Source: Plotosus lineatus (Eukaryota; Chordata; Actinopteri; Siluriformes; Plotosidae). From it: a stretch of 64,000 bases of DNA. Under the pieces are notes generated by a model that had not been told where the DNA came from, searched no databases, and was given only the letters and a program-made list of their open reading frames with translations. The stretch covers positions 25,110,001-25,174,000 of the forward strand of contig CM045731.1 in the NCBI GenBank assembly GCA_024760905.1, given 5' to 3'. Both the position numbers and the translations under genes were made by a program. Below, piece after piece: positions 22,960 to 35,151 of this stretch (positions within the stretch are counted from its first letter, which is position 1; every line of letters starts with the position of its first letter).

Positions 22960-23872
22960 CCTAATAGCTGGTTGAACCACCTTCTATCACAATAACTGCA
23001 GTCATGCGTTTGTGATAAGTCTTAATAAGACTCGATGAGTCTTCACATTGCTGTGATGGGATTTTGTCCCACTCTTCTCTGCAGAATTGTTTAAGATCAA
23101 CCAGATTGGATGGTTTTTGTGCATGAACAGCCTTTTTAAGGTCATGCCACAGCATCTCAATAGGGTTCAGGTTGGGACTTTGACTAGGCCATTCCACAAC
23201 CCTCATTTTGTTCGTTATTAGCCATTCAGAAAGCTCTCATGTGCTTTGGATCATTGTCTTGCTGCAGAACCCAGGTGCGCTTTAGCTTGAGGCCTCGAAC
23301 TGATGGACAAACATTCTTCGCCAGGATTTCTTGGTAGCGAGCAGACTTCATGGCTCCATCAATTATGACAAATCACCTGGGTTCTGAATCAGAAAAGCAG
23401 ACCCAGATCCTCACACTTCCACCATCATGTTTCACTGTTGGCACAATGTTCTTTTCATCAAATGCAGTGTTCGTTTTGCGCCATTTCTCCCAAAAAGTTC
23501 AACTTTAGTCTCATCAGTCCAGAGGACATTTTCCCAAAAGCTTTGGGAATGATGAGGATGATTTTTGACAAAAGTGAGTCGTGCCTTGATATTCTTTTTT
23601 TTTTTTTGTCAACAGTGGCTTTTGCCTCGGAACTCTTCCATGGACGAGATTTTTGTCTCATGTCTTTCTGATAGTGGAGTCATGAATATTGACATTAACT
23701 CCTGGGAACGGTCACCACTGTGCCATGCCTTCTCCATTTATGAATAATGGATCTGACAGTGGTCCACTGGAGTCCCAAAGATTTACCAACGACTTTGTAT
23801 CCTTTCCCAGACTGATATATCTCTATAATCTTCATTCTTGTTTGCTCTTGAAGCTCATGGGCTCGCGGCATG
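22960..23872 (-). pseudogene. Tc1 transposase pseudogene
   Basis: The frame begins near 23872 with MPRAHELQEQTRMKIIEIYQ, the start of a paired-like helix-turn-helix DNA-binding domain, followed by KVVGKSLGLQWTTV. The C-terminal catalytic end is clear at 23206-22961 (WPSQSPNLNPIEMLWHDLKK, where the final acidic residue of the DDE triad lies in NPIEMLW). Stops and frameshifts between 23700 and 23210 break it. It would have cut and pasted the element at TA sites, but it cannot be active. Confidence 0.85.
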
Positions 23873-24018
23873 ATGATGTGTGTTCAGTATGGCCTACCTC
23901 ACCTTGTCAGACAGGTTTTATGTTAGGGATCTCCTGATTGGAAATGTCTGGCAGCAATCAGGCCTAGGTGTGGCCATGAAATTGAACTCAATTTTCCCCA
24001 ATAATAGGATTAATCATA

Positions 24019-24426
24019 AATCGTAGGCCTCCGTCAGTCCCGAAGGACTATGGCTGCGCTCTGGCCAGTATCCCGACTGGTGATACTCCCCAGTGCGCAG
24101 AGCCTGGGTAGGGAGTAATGAGGGACAGGCTGTTACCCAGGCAGCAAGTCCCCCCCTGTCTCGGCGCCACCGGAAGGATCCAATGGAAAGGCAAGTGCCA
24201 ATACGACTGGGTTCCAGTGCCGCTGCAGGAGAGAAACTACGGTCAATTTCGAACGGCCAATTAACCTACAGTGCACGTCTTTGGATTGCGGGGGAAACCG
24301 GAGCACCCGGAGGAAACCCGCACAAGCACGGGGAGAACATGCAAACTCCACACAGAAACGCCCAGGCCGGGAATCGAACCCGGGCCTTCTTGCTGTGAGG
24401 CGGACGTGCTAACCACTACGCCATAA
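24019..24426 (-). mobile_element. SINE family 1 inserted in the Tc1 relic
   Basis: A well-preserved minus-strand copy: the right end carries the tRNA-like head (complement of GCCTTCTTGCTGTGAGGCGG..CTAACCACTACGCC). The target AATCATAAAT is duplicated at 24010-24019 and 24425-24434. The left part (GGCCTCCGTCAGTCCCGAAGG...) is a longer tail not seen in other copies here. Confidence 0.75.
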
Positions 24427-24684
24427 TCATAAATACCTCACCCTTTAACAAGGGTGCAATTATTTTTTCACAGAGGTTCATGCAGGCTTGGATAGGATTT
24501 TTCTCTGAACAAATAAAATCACAGCAGGAAACTGCATTTTTTTTGAATACTTGGGTTGTCTTCGTGTAATGTTTAAATTTGTTTGATGATCTGAAAAAGT
24601 GAAGTGTGACAAAGGGTCAAAAAAGTAAAAAAAAAAAAAATCAATGGAGGGCGAAAATTTTGCACAGCACTATATACGTATATA

Positions 24685-24756
<72 letters not shown>

Positions 24757-25014
24757 CAAATATACAATGATCCCTCACTACTTCATGCTTCAGTTTCTGC
24801 AGCTTCAGTTCATCGTGGATTTTTCAAAAATATTCATCGAAGAATAAGGAAATTAAGGAAAAACAGGGAAAAAGTGAAGGAAAATGCCCCAAAACAAGGC
24901 CAATTGTGCAAAGAACCCCAAACAAACTACTTACATTTTTATGCGAGATGCGCATCTGTGTTGCGCGCATGTCTGTATGTGTGTGTATTTATATAGATAT
25001 ATATATATCATCAT

Positions 25015-28000
25015 CATCATCATCTTCTTCCGCTTAGTCCAGGGTCGGGTCGTGGGGGCAACAACCTTAGCAAAGAGGTCCAGATGTCCCTCTCCCGAGC
25101 CACCTCCCGAGCCACTTCCTCCAACTCTCCCGGGGGCACACCGAGGCGGTCCCAGACAAGCCGAGAGGCATAGTCCCTCCAGCGTGTTCTAGGTCGACCC
25201 CGGGGTCTCTTCCCGGTTGGACATGCCTGAAACACCACACCAGGGAGGCGTCCGGGGGGCATTCTAACCAGATGCCCGAGCCACCTCAACTGGCCCCTCT
25301 CAATGCGGAGGAGCAGCGGATCTACTCCGAGCTCTCCCCGGATGGTGGAGCTTCTCACCTTATCTCTAAGGGAGAACCCCGCCACCCGGCGAAGGAAGCT
25401 CATTTCAGCCGCTTGTATCCGTGATCTTGTTCTTTCGGTCATTACCCAAAGCTCGTGACCATAGGTGAGGGTTGGAACGTAGATCGACTGGTAAATTGAG
25501 AGCTTCGCCTTGCGGCTCAGCTCCTTCTTCACCACGATGGACCGGTACAGGCACCGCTTAACAGCAGAGGCTGCAGCGATCCGTCTGTCGATCTCTCGCT
25601 CCATCCTTCCCTCACCCGTAAACAAGACCCCAAGATACTTAAACTCCTCCACTTGGGGCAGGACCTCATTCCCGACCCGGAGGGTGCATTCCACCATTGT
25701 CCGACTGAGAACCATGGCCTCGGACTTGGAGGTACTGATCTTCATCCCGGCTGCTTCGCACTCACCTGCAAATCGCTCCAATGAGAGCTGGAAGGCCCGA
25801 CTTGATGAAGCCAAAAGGACAACATCATCCGCAAAAAGCAGAGACGATATCCGATGGCCACTAAACCAGAACCCCTCAACGCCTCGACTGCGCCTAGAAA
25901 TTCTGTCCATAAAAATTATGAACAGAATTGGTGACAAAGGACAGCCTTGGCGGACTCCAACGCCCACTGGAAACGAATCCGACATGCTGTTACCAATACG
26001 GACCAAACTCTGGCTCCGGTGATACAGCGACCGAATAGCTCGTAGCAACGGATCCGGAACGCCGTATTCTCGGAGCACGCCCCACAAGATCTTTCGAGGG
26101 ACACGGTCGAAGCCTTCTCCAAATCCACAAAGCACATGTGGACAGATTGGGCAAACTCCCATGGCCCCTCCAGAATCCTGTGGAGCGTATAGAGTTGGTC
26201 AAGAGTGCTGCAGCCAGGACGAAAACCACATTGTTCCTCCTGAATCCGAGGTTCGACTATCGGTCGGATCCTCCTCTCTAGTACCCCTGCATAGACTTTC
26301 CCAGGTAGGCTGAGGAGTGTAATTCCCCGATAATTGGAACACACCCTCCAGTCCCCCTTCTTAAAAATTGGGACCACCACCCCAGTTTGCCAATCCAGAG
26401 GTATAGCCCCTGATGACCACGCGATGTTGCAGAGACGTGTCAACCAAGACAGTCCTACAACATCCAGAGCCCTGAGATATTCCGGGCGGATCTTGTCCAA
26501 CCCCGGAGCTCGACCACCGAGGAGCTTTTTGACAACCTCAGTGACCTCCACTCCAGTGATGGGCGGACCCTCACCCGAACCCCCAGGGTCTTCCTCTTCC
26601 ACGGAGGGCGTGTTGGTGGGATTGAGAAGGTCCTCAAAGTATTCCCTCCACCTCTCAACAACATCCCCAGTCAAGGTAAGCAGCTCCCCACCTCCACCGT
26701 AAACAGTGTTTGTGAAGAACTGCTTCCCCCTCCTGAGGCATCGGATGGTGGCCCAGAACCTTTTTGAGGCCAACCGATAATCACTCTCCAGGCCCTCGCC
26801 GAACTCCTCCCACGCCCGAGATTTTGCATCTGCGACAGCCTCGGCTGCAGCACGTCTGGCCTGCCGGTACCCGTTTGCTGCCTCAGGAGTCCCACAGGCT
26901 AATAAAACCCGATAGGCCTCCTTCTTCAGCTGGACGGCCCCCTTCACCGCAGGTGTCCACCACCGGTTCGGGATTACCGCCACGACAAGCACCGACGACC
27001 TTACGGCCACAGCTATGGGCTGCCGCCTCAGCAATGGAGGCACGAAACATGGCCCATTCGATTCCATGTCCCCGCCTCCTCCGAACGTGGTTGTAGCTCT
27101 GCCGAGGTGGGAGTTAAAGGCCTCTCGGACAGGGGCTCCGCCAAACGCTCCCAGCAGACCCTGATTACACGCTTGGGCCTGCCAGGTCTGGAAGGCAACC
27201 TCCCACACCACCGGGCCAACTCACCACCAGGTAGTGATCGGTAGACAGCTCAGCTCCTCTCTTCACCCGAGTGTCCAGAACATATGGTCGCAAATCCGAT
27301 GACACGACTACAAAGTCAATCATCGAACTGCGACCTAGGGTGTCCTGGTGCCAAGTGCACTTATGGACACCCTTATAGCCTGAACATGGTGTTCGTGATA
27401 GACAAACTATGACGAGCACAGAAGTCCAACAACGAAACACCATTCGGATTCAGACTGGAGAGGCCATACCTACCGATCACACCCTTCCAGGTCACACTAT
27501 CGTTGCCCACATGGGCGTTGAAGTCTCCCAAGACAACGAGCGAGTCTCCCGAGGGAGCGTTCTCCAACACCCCCCCCAAAGACTCCAAAAAGGGTGGGTA
27601 CTCTGAACTGTCATTTGGTGCATAAGCACAAATAACAGTCAGGACCCGTCCCCCCACCCGAAGACGGAGGGAAGCTACCCTTTCTTCAACCGGGGAGAAC
27701 CCCAATATTTGGGCACCGAGACGGGGGCAACAAGAATACCCACACCGGCTCGCCGCCTCTCCCCATGAGCAACTCCAGAATAGAAGAAGGTCCAGCCTCT
27801 TTCGAGATGGATGGTTCCAGAGCTCAAGCTATGCATTGAGGTGAGCCCGACTATATCTAATCGGTATCTCTCCACCTCACGCACCAAATCAGGCTCCTTT
27901 CCCGCCAGAGAGGTGACATTCCATGTCCCGAGGGTCAGAGTAAGTAGCCGAGGATCAGTCCGACAGAACCCATGCCTTTGGCTGCCACCCAACTCACACT

Positions 28001-28015
28001 GCACCCGACCCCTAA
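25015..28015 (-). pseudogene. Rex3 non-LTR retrotransposon, near-full-length copy 2
   Basis: On the minus strand the 5' end is near 28015 and the 3' end at about 25015 is a (GATG/GAT)n tail, as known for Rex3. Domains in order: APE-like endonuclease from 28004 to about 27165 ([28 protein letters not shown]), RT from about 26900 to 25600 (CFVDLEKA, GVRQGCPLSPILF, LLFADDVVLL), C-terminal region to 25020 (RWLGHLVRMPPGRLPG, RPRGRPRTRWRD). The DNA at 25930 (GGTGACAAAGGACAGCCTTG) and 26372 (ACCACCACCCCAGTTTGCCA) matches the well-known Rex3 primer sites, from memory. Four or five frameshifts break the single expected ORF. It inserted into a pogo-like MITE. Confidence 0.93.
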
Positions 28016-28027
28016 AAAAAAATAAAA

Positions 28028-28074
<47 letters not shown>

Positions 28075-28237
28075 ATATATTACAAATATATAATAATAAT
28101 CATATAATTATATAATTATATTATGTATTTAATTATTAAATTATTATATTATTAAATATACTATATATATATATATATATATTTATATAATATAATTATA
28201 TGATATAAATAATAATAACGTTATATATGTTATACGT

Positions 28238-28242
<5 letters not shown>

Positions 28243-28288
<46 letters not shown>
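28243..28288. repeat. (CA)n in AT-rich DNA
   Basis: CA dinucleotides inside a 28023-28300 stretch of (AT)n, ATAATA and related low-complexity sequence. Confidence 0.9.
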
Positions 28289-28290
<2 letters not shown>

Positions 28291-28422
28291 ATTTTTGAAT
28301 GTTTAATAGTTATTTTAAACATTTATAGTGTTGAATATGTATTTATTTATATTATATACACATATACATTCATATATACGTCAGTCAGGGGGGTCGATTC
28401 TACGTAAAGTGAGGGATCCCTG

Positions 28423-29085
<663 letters not shown>

Positions 29086-29314
29086 AAGTTCCCAAATTAC
29101 AACAGGTGTCTACCCCACACAAGGCCATATTTGGCACAGTGACTGTTTGACACATTTGACGTTTTTCCACTGCCCCATCGTGGCAAAGGCAGGTAATTAC
29201 CTGGAAAGGACATTTTGCAAAACTTCTTATCAAGAGCAGATATGCAGTCATATTTTTATTTGTGAGAATGCCAGAAACATGGAGAATTTTGTCAGATTTG
29301 TTGTATTGTGTAGT

Positions 29315-29491
29315 GGGGTGGCATAGTGGTTAGCACGTCTGCCTCATAGCAAGAAGGTTCTGAGTTTGATCCTCTGTCTTTTTTATGAATTTGCAGCTTC
29401 TTGTGCTTTTATGGGCTTCCTTCAGGTACTCCAGTCTTTTCCAAATTAATGTCCCAAGGTGTGAGTGTGAATGGTTTTGTGTGTGAATGGA

Positions 29492-29538
<47 letters not shown>

Positions 29539-29685
29539 TACCCTGTGATGAACTGGCGAGCTTTCCAGAGTGTACCCTGCCTTTGCCTAGAGTCTACCTT
29601 GATGACCCAGGCTTCAGCCTCCCCACAACCCTCGTAGTGGTAAGTGGCTCAGCAAATAAATGAATGAATGAATGAATGGTGTCAT
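29315..29685 (+). mobile_element. SINE family 1 (present in both duplicates)
   Basis: GTGGGGTGGCATAGTGGTTAGC head, box-B-like GAGTTTGATCC, a (GT)n expansion at 29494-29536 and tail GTAAGTGGCTCAGCAAATAAATGAATGAATG. The same insertion is present at 57145, so it predates the duplication. Confidence 0.8.
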
Positions 29686-30127
29686 ATTTATATTTTCGAG
29701 AGGCAACGAAGACATGAAGACATGGGGGCTCAACTTAAGGCTTTACTTTGCTCTCCCTGCTCATTAAATACAGCATGTGCCTGAGTTTGAATTTGGATTA
29801 CAATTCATTGCTATCTTCTGTCAATATGTATAAACAGTTTTATTATTAATAAAAATGTAAAATTTTACTGAAGAAACGTATGCTATACAGAACACAAATG
29901 ATCATCTCTTTGACTGTGTCACACCAAAAACAGTCCTAAATGAAAATAGAATTAGATTACGGATATAACTGAATACAAATAAATCATTAGAAAAAGTGTA
30001 AACAATGGAAGAGAAAATGATTATCAGAATCTGATGTAACATCCATATACTGTTTACATGACGGTACTGTTTGCACAGAAGGCAAAATGGTGAACAGCAA
30101 AGTTTAAACATGATATAATATTACATA

Positions 30128-30368
30128 TTAGATTGAGATGGTTTGGACATGTACATAGGAGGGATAGTGAGTGTATTGGTAGTAGGATGCTGAGGTTGGA
30201 ACTACCAGGCAGAAGGCCTAGAGGAAGACCAAAGAGAAGATTTATGGACATGGTAAAGGAGGACATGAAGGTAGTTGGTGTAAGAGAAGAAGATGCAGAG
30301 GATAGGGTGAGATGGAGACAGATGATTCGCTGTGGCGACCCCTGAAGGGAACAGCCAAAAGGAAAAGA
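30128..30368 (+). mobile_element. RTE-like LINE, 3' fragment
   Basis: Encodes the C-terminal end of the RTE-like protein (MRWFGHVHRRDSE, RRPRGRPKRRFMD, then a stop after IRCGDP) and the 3' end GGGAACAGCCAAAAGGAAAAG. The same fragment in copy B is split by a later RTE insertion, which dates this one before the duplication. Confidence 0.85.
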
Positions 30369-30601
30369 ATATAATATTACATATACAGTATAATTTATAT
30401 ATTCATGGAAATATATAACATGAATTTATCATTCGATTTCATTAATTAGTAATAGAATATTTTTGAGATATAGATTTGCAGGTTAAGGCTTCTTTAGAAC
30501 CTTTAACATTTTAACATGCATTAAAGTATTGTTACCATTTTATTATCTTTAATATAACTTATAATCCTAAACTAAGTTAAATGCATTGTTTTACTTTAAA
30601 G

Positions 30602-31207
30602 CAGTGCTTCTCAATTATTTTCTGTGGCGCCCCTTCTAGGAAGAAAAAACATATCATGCCCCCTACTGCCCCGTGAGCGACAATAAACAGTATTATTTGT
30701 CTATAAAATTGTTAATAGTACACTTCTGCATAAAATTGTGTCTTTATTAAAATTAAAAACAAAAAAGAAAGAAATACAGTTCAACTTACAATGAAGAAAA
30801 ACTTCATTAACATTGTTTTTTAATCTGTAACATAAAAAAATTAAAGTGCACCAATGTGCCTGAAATAAAAAAAACATCCTTATTTAAACCCATTCAACTT
30901 ATTTATGTCTTAATATGTCGGTTTCGCTCCACCTTTCTCTTTATTCCTGTTAGAAATTTTTCCGTGTTGTTTCTTGAGGGATTGTTTACTGCACGTCATA
31001 TTTTTTGCTCAATGCGAAAACCCGCTACACCATAGCGCAACAGTGAGAGTGCCACTGCCAACTCGTGGAATGGAGGTGCAATTACACTCAATTCTCATAC
31101 AGTACACAATTCCAGAAAAGCATGTTTCCCAGGATCATTTGTGCTCCCCACTGCATCACACCACGCCCCCCGGCATTATACCGGGCCTCACTATTTCAGA
31201 AGCACTG
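30602..31207. mobile_element. hAT-type MITE with 8-bp target duplication
   Basis: 606 bp with inverted ends CAGTGCTTCTCAATTATTTTC and (inverted) CAGTGCTTCTGAAATAGTGAG. It is flanked by a perfect 8-bp repeat CTTTAAAG at 30594-30601 and 31208-31215. CAGNGNTTCTCAA ends and 8-bp duplications are hAT features. Copy B of the duplication lacks it, giving an empty-site control. No transposase. A second copy lies at 48651. Confidence 0.93.
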
Positions 31208-31734
31208 CTTTAAAGGGACACCGTGCAAGGTATCTATTGACATTTAGTGGTGGGGTTTCCAACTGCAACCAACTGAAGCCTGTATGGTTTTGGGCTACTG
31301 TAGAAACATGGTGATAAAAATTCCCCGTTCCCCATGTAGATATTCAGATAAACCGCTTATTGTTAGACTTCCAAACACTCTTTTTGAATAATTATTCATT
31401 AATGGAAACTCATGTATTAGTGGTATATGTAGTTTCTGTTATTATCACTTCCTAAATATTACACACGGTACTGTTAATGTTAACGTGGGAATAGTGTATG
31501 GTTAAGTGTATGGTTTGTTATAGGCAAATTACTGACCGTGCAACACTACAAAGTTGTTAATTTTTAAAGATTGCACAGTGTAACAATCCTCATTAAAAAA
31601 AAAATCACACAATGAATTGTGGTCAGACCAAATAATTTCTTATCATGTATGAATTAAACCATGAACCACAGAGATAATGTTTGTTGATGATTGATGTTGT
31701 TCTGATCAGACATCCATGCTTTATACATCATTAC

Positions 31735-31965
31735 CACTATCTATCTATCTAGTGCCTGAGTCGTAGGAAGACCATTGGCAACCCGCCATGAATGATAACG
31801 CCCTGGTTATCATCTTCATGGAGGTTTTCTTGGCAGCATTAGTGCAGTGGTTTGACATTGCCTTCTGCACGATGCGAACCTATGGGCAATTTAGAATGGC
31901 CAATTAACCTACTGTGCATGTCTTTGGATTATGGGAAGAAACCAAAGCACCCGGATGCATTCTAA
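31735..31965 (-). mobile_element. SINE family 1 fragment
   Basis: The complement of ATGGCCAATTAACCTACTGTGCATGTCTTTGG-type sequence is recognisable. It is absent at the equivalent place in copy B (about 62130), so it inserted after the duplication or was lost there. Confidence 0.55.
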
Positions 31966-31989
31966 ATGAGATATTTTAACAATTTGTCA

Positions 31990-32519
31990 TTAATTTGGCT
32001 GACACAGCTTCATAGTTGATCTATAAGAACCAATCCAGAACCCAGCGTATAGAGGCTGAGTGAATATGGTATGGACACTGTGAAGGAGCTTCATGGTGTC
32101 AGAGATGCTGTAGAAGGAAAGAATTCCTGCACTGTGATCCACATACACTCCTATTCTGGAAAATGATGGACAGTCAAGATCAGTCTTAATGTTGTCATGC
32201 CAAAAAGTGACAGGAGATGAAGAAGAATTCAGTAGAATCCAGGACTGATTGTTTCGTCCAAACCCACACTCATTACCTAATCCTTTCCTACTGATGTCTT
32301 TACATGAGACTGAAATCCCCACCACATTTTTCCACTCCACTTCCCAGTAACAGCGTCCACACACACTCTCCTTACACAACACCTGACTGTAGCAGTCAAA
32401 TCGCTCAAGATGATCATAATACAGTTGCTTTTTCAGGCTGTACGTCGCCACTCTGTTATTCTCGGACAGAATGAGGTTATAATTTACTGTGTTGGGATCC
32501 AGAGTCAGATCACAGAAAT
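31990..32519 (-). CDS. finTRIM-like gene A, exon 6 (B30.2/PRY-SPRY)
   Basis: Last coding exon. A TTTAG acceptor at 32520-32521 precedes it and the stop is at its left end. The phase (one base carried from exon 5) makes a complete codon and joins FLKY to FCDLTLDPNT, the normal finTRIM junction. PRY begins LTLDPNTVNYNLILSENN. SPRY motifs follow: CYWEVEW, the ISRKGLGNECGFGRNNQSW stretch, SRIGVYVDHSAGILSFYSIS, FTQPLYAGFW. The B30.2 domain is the ligand-recognition surface of TRIM proteins. The open frame is intact. A second version, 21 residues different, is at 62169-62698. That exon 6 belongs to the exons at 47.6-51.5 kb is inferred from strand, phase and homology across a 15.1-kb intron. Confidence 0.88.
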
Positions 32520-32597
32520 CTAAACACAGGAAAAAATATCAACATGTTTCATATTAATCACAGTCTGCAATGTGTGTGTGTAGGTGTGTGTGTGTGT

Positions 32598-32598
32598 G

Positions 32599-32676
<78 letters not shown>

Positions 32677-32714
32677 TGAGAGAGAGAGAGAGAGAGAGAC
32701 AGAGAGAGAGAGAG
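32598..32714. repeat. (AT)n(GA)n microsatellite
   Basis: AT dinucleotides running into GA dinucleotides, directly 5' of the B30.2 exon in intron 5. Confidence 0.97.
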
Positions 32715-32775
32715 GATTTTCTGAATAGATCCTTCCGTAGGAGAGTGCTCAATACTTTTTGGTAGAGCAAACAAC

Positions 32776-32920
32776 AATAAAAATAAAAGGACAGGACAAA
32801 GACTTTCTATTGAAACTCCATTTATCACTACAGATCTGGTTTCACCACCCCTCGAAACAGATCTGTAGTGATAAATGGAGTTTCAATAGAAAGTCTTTGT
32901 CCTGTCCTTTTATTTTTATT
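32776..32920. repeat. perfect 63-bp inverted repeat (hairpin)
   Basis: The arm 32776-32838 is exactly reverse-complemented at 32858-32920, with a 19-nt spacer. The arm contains GGACAGGACAAAGACTTTC and CTACAGATCTG. No other copy occurs in the window. It may be a young foldback insertion, a hairpin-forming transcript, or a foldback artefact of sequencing or assembly. Confidence 0.9.
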
Positions 32921-34503
32921 ATATATATATAATGTATAATATGTATATATTGTATAATATATAATATATAATATTGTATAATATATAATATGTATTCGAC
33001 GTGATAAGCATCCAGGGCGCTTAAAAAATTGGAGTGGGTAGGCGCTTAAAATGTTACCAGCGAGTGGAATGGTAAGTGCTTATTTCCATCGAGGTGGAAA
33101 ACATGAATAATAACAGAACAATAAAAGCGTTTTAATGGTATTTGTGTTATACATTTTGAGGTATCAACCAAACTATTTACATGAAAGCTGAAAATAAACA
33201 GAAAACAGCATGCATTTAAAAAAAGACCCCTTTTCCCTCCCTTTAAACATTTTCTTTAAAAATCGGGCCAATCAACACTTGACTTTAGCACATGGTTGAA
33301 CCAATCAACACTAACATAAACAAAAGCACATGGCCAGGAATGTCTTTAAATTTATGAAGTCAGTGAGCAGGAGAATTGGTGAAAAATCCTCGTCATCACT
33401 TTCTGATAGGTCCATAGCTGGCTCATTGCTCCATTCATTCAGAGCATCCCATAGTTTTGCTGTAGCAGTTTCTAATGGTTCATCGGTTGTTGGACATTTA
33501 CCAAGAGAACACAGCAAAATATTTTCCTGTTTTTTAAAGCACGATGGAACAATCAAATTATTGATGAACATTATAGACATTCCCCAGTGGCAGGGGATCT
33601 TGAAATACCGTGTAAACTCACTTTTACAGGCAGTGAACGTCTCATTTTATGATTGAATAAAATTGTTAAGTTTGATCTACGATTTCGCTCCCAGTACACA
33701 TGGGCTGCCAGTACATAGCCTTTCCACCATCAATCCCCATGTAGTGCCTCCTCGCGGCGACACATGGTAACTGAGTACCTTGCGGACTCAGGCTGAACTA
33801 CAGGGGACTAGGAGGAGGTTTGGCCCCCAGACATGCGGCATGCAAGCCCACCAGCGTGTGGACACGCCCTGATGCCCATGACCCAAACCCCCAACTATGG
33901 GTTAAATAGTCCCACTGCCTTGTGGATTCCCTTGGGTGGGAGAAGGCTAAGGAGTAAACCCTACAGAAATCCGGAGTGGAGCCCCTAAGGCAGTCGGTCT
34001 GAGGATTCCCCTACATTCTGGCAACTCCTGCAGCTGCGTTGATACCAAATTGTACTGGCTCTTCCTTTCCTTTGGATGCTATCAGAAGGCCGAGAGGGGG
34101 GACTTGACGTCTGGGTAGCCCAAGTTCTCCATAGTTCCCGCCCAGGCTCGTAGCGTACTGGAGAGGACACTCCAGCGTTGATGCAAGACTTTGGCTCACC
34201 ACGGGAAGTAGCAATTACCGGTTCAAAGCTCATTCCGATTGGCGTAAGATACGGGCGCCTGGGGCTACTTCCGACAGTGGGAGAGACCATCGTGTCTCAC
34301 TGGACGGCTACTGCCCGCTCCAAGCTGGGCATCCCCCAACCAGTAAGGTGCTGTCCCGCCACAGCTCGCCTGCCTTGCTGGGTGCGTAGGGCTTAGGGAC
34401 TGACCATCTCGACAAGAAAGCTGTAAATTCTGCACCAGGCAGACAAAAACGGATAAATACGAAGACTCCAGCTCTTCGAATAGCAAGCTGGAACGTACGG
34501 ACT

Positions 34504-35094
34504 ATGTGTCCTGGACTGACAAGTGATCTTCAGCAAATTGACGATGCCCGCAAGACTGCAGTCATCGACCATGAACTGACACGTCTGAATATTGACATTG
34601 CTTGTCTACAGGAAACATGCCTGGCTGACAGTGGTACTATCAAAGAGGCCAACTACACCTTCTACTGGCAGGGCCTGCCACAAGATGACCCGAGACTGCA
34701 TGGTGTAGGTTTCACTGTGAAGAACTCGCTGACTACGGCTATTGAACCTCCTACCAGTGGATCAGAGAGAATCCTCGCTTTACGCCGCTCTACAACTGCA
34801 ACTGCAGGCTTTGTAAACCTCCTCAGCATCTATGCACCAACACTCAGTTCCACCCCAGAGGCCAAGAATCAGTTTTACGAGGCTCTGGATGATGCAATTT
34901 CCAGGATCCCCAGCACTGAAGGACTTTACCCACTAGGAGACTTCAATGCTAGAGTGGGCGCAGACTATGACACCTGGCCTTCCTGCCTTGGTCACCACGG
35001 CATAGGCAGGATGAATGAGAATGGACCGAGGTTGTTGGAACTGTGCTGCCATCATGGCCTGTGTGTAACAAATACATACTTCAAGTGCAAATAA
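34504..35094 (+). CDS. non-LTR endonuclease ORF (broken from RT)
   Basis: 196 codons of an APE-like endonuclease, which nicks target DNA to prime reverse transcription. Visible motifs: NIDIACLQET (the catalytic glutamate), GVGFTVKNSL, LLSIYAPTL, LGDFNARVG (catalytic D-N pair) and CHHGLCVTNTYF. The frame ends at 35094 in a TAA just after the NTYFKCK motif. The final SDH-type motif appears 130 bp later in the next frame as DCDTDHTLVGS. A one-base indel therefore separates the two frames. Confidence 0.85.
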   Translation: MCPGLTSDLQQIDDARKTAVIDHELTRLNIDIACLQETCLADSGTIKEANYTFYWQGLPQDDPRLHGVGFTVKNSLTTAIEPPTSGSERILALRRSTTATAGFVNLLSIYAPTLSSTPEAKNQFYEALDDAISRIPSTEGLYPLGDFNARVGADYDTWPSCLGHHGIGRMNENGPRLLELCCHHGLCVTNTYFKCK

Positions 35095-35151
35095 TGTCAC
35101 AAAGTATCCTGGAGACACCCCAGATCTTGCCACTGGCACCAGCTAGACCTT

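Larger units (their letters stand above)
22735..24680 (-). mobile_element. Tc1-type DNA transposon relic
   Basis: Imperfect inverted ends: left TGGCACTGTGCAAAGATTTTTGCC and, read inverted, right AGTGCTGTGCAAAATTTTCGCC. Between them lies a broken Tc1 transposase on the minus strand and a later SINE insertion (24019-24426). Size without the SINE is about 1.5 kb, normal for Tc1. Confidence 0.85.
22671..24752. repeat. (AT)n tract split by a Tc1 element
   Basis: Pure (AT)n flanks the Tc1 copy on both sides, at 22671-22728 and 24689-24751. Tc1/mariner elements insert at TA, so the simplest reading is that one (AT)n tract received the element and now brackets it. Confidence 0.7.
24765..28422. mobile_element. 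pogo-like MITE, copy D, split by Rex3
   Basis: Left part 24765-25007 starts CAATGATCCCTCACTAC after TA and includes the GCAGCTTCAGTTCATCGTGG word. The right part 28300-28422 continues with TTTTTGAATGTTTAATAGTT...and ends AAAGTGAGGGATCCCTG. Together they make one MITE. The gap is filled by Rex3 copy 2 and an AT/CA-rich stretch. Confidence 0.8.
29040..32590. repeat. segmental duplication, copy A
   Basis: The stretch aligns by eye with 56850-62770. Shared single-copy words include TGCAAGTTCCCAAATTACAACAGG (29083/56926), GTAAAATTTTACTGAAGAAAC (29857/57687), GATTTCATTAATTAGTAATA (30435/60420), CACAATGAATTGTGGTCAGACC-type sequence (31609/60927) and the whole B30.2 exon. Copy A has a hAT element that B lacks. 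Copy B has an RTE and a SINE that A lacks. Both edges fall at microsatellites. Confidence 0.85.

Noticed and set aside
25510..26022. Plus-strand ORFs within the Rex3 copies
   Set aside because: They are shadows of the minus-strand Rex3 coding sequence and have no domain of their own. The same applies to 7780-9554 and 26334-27096.
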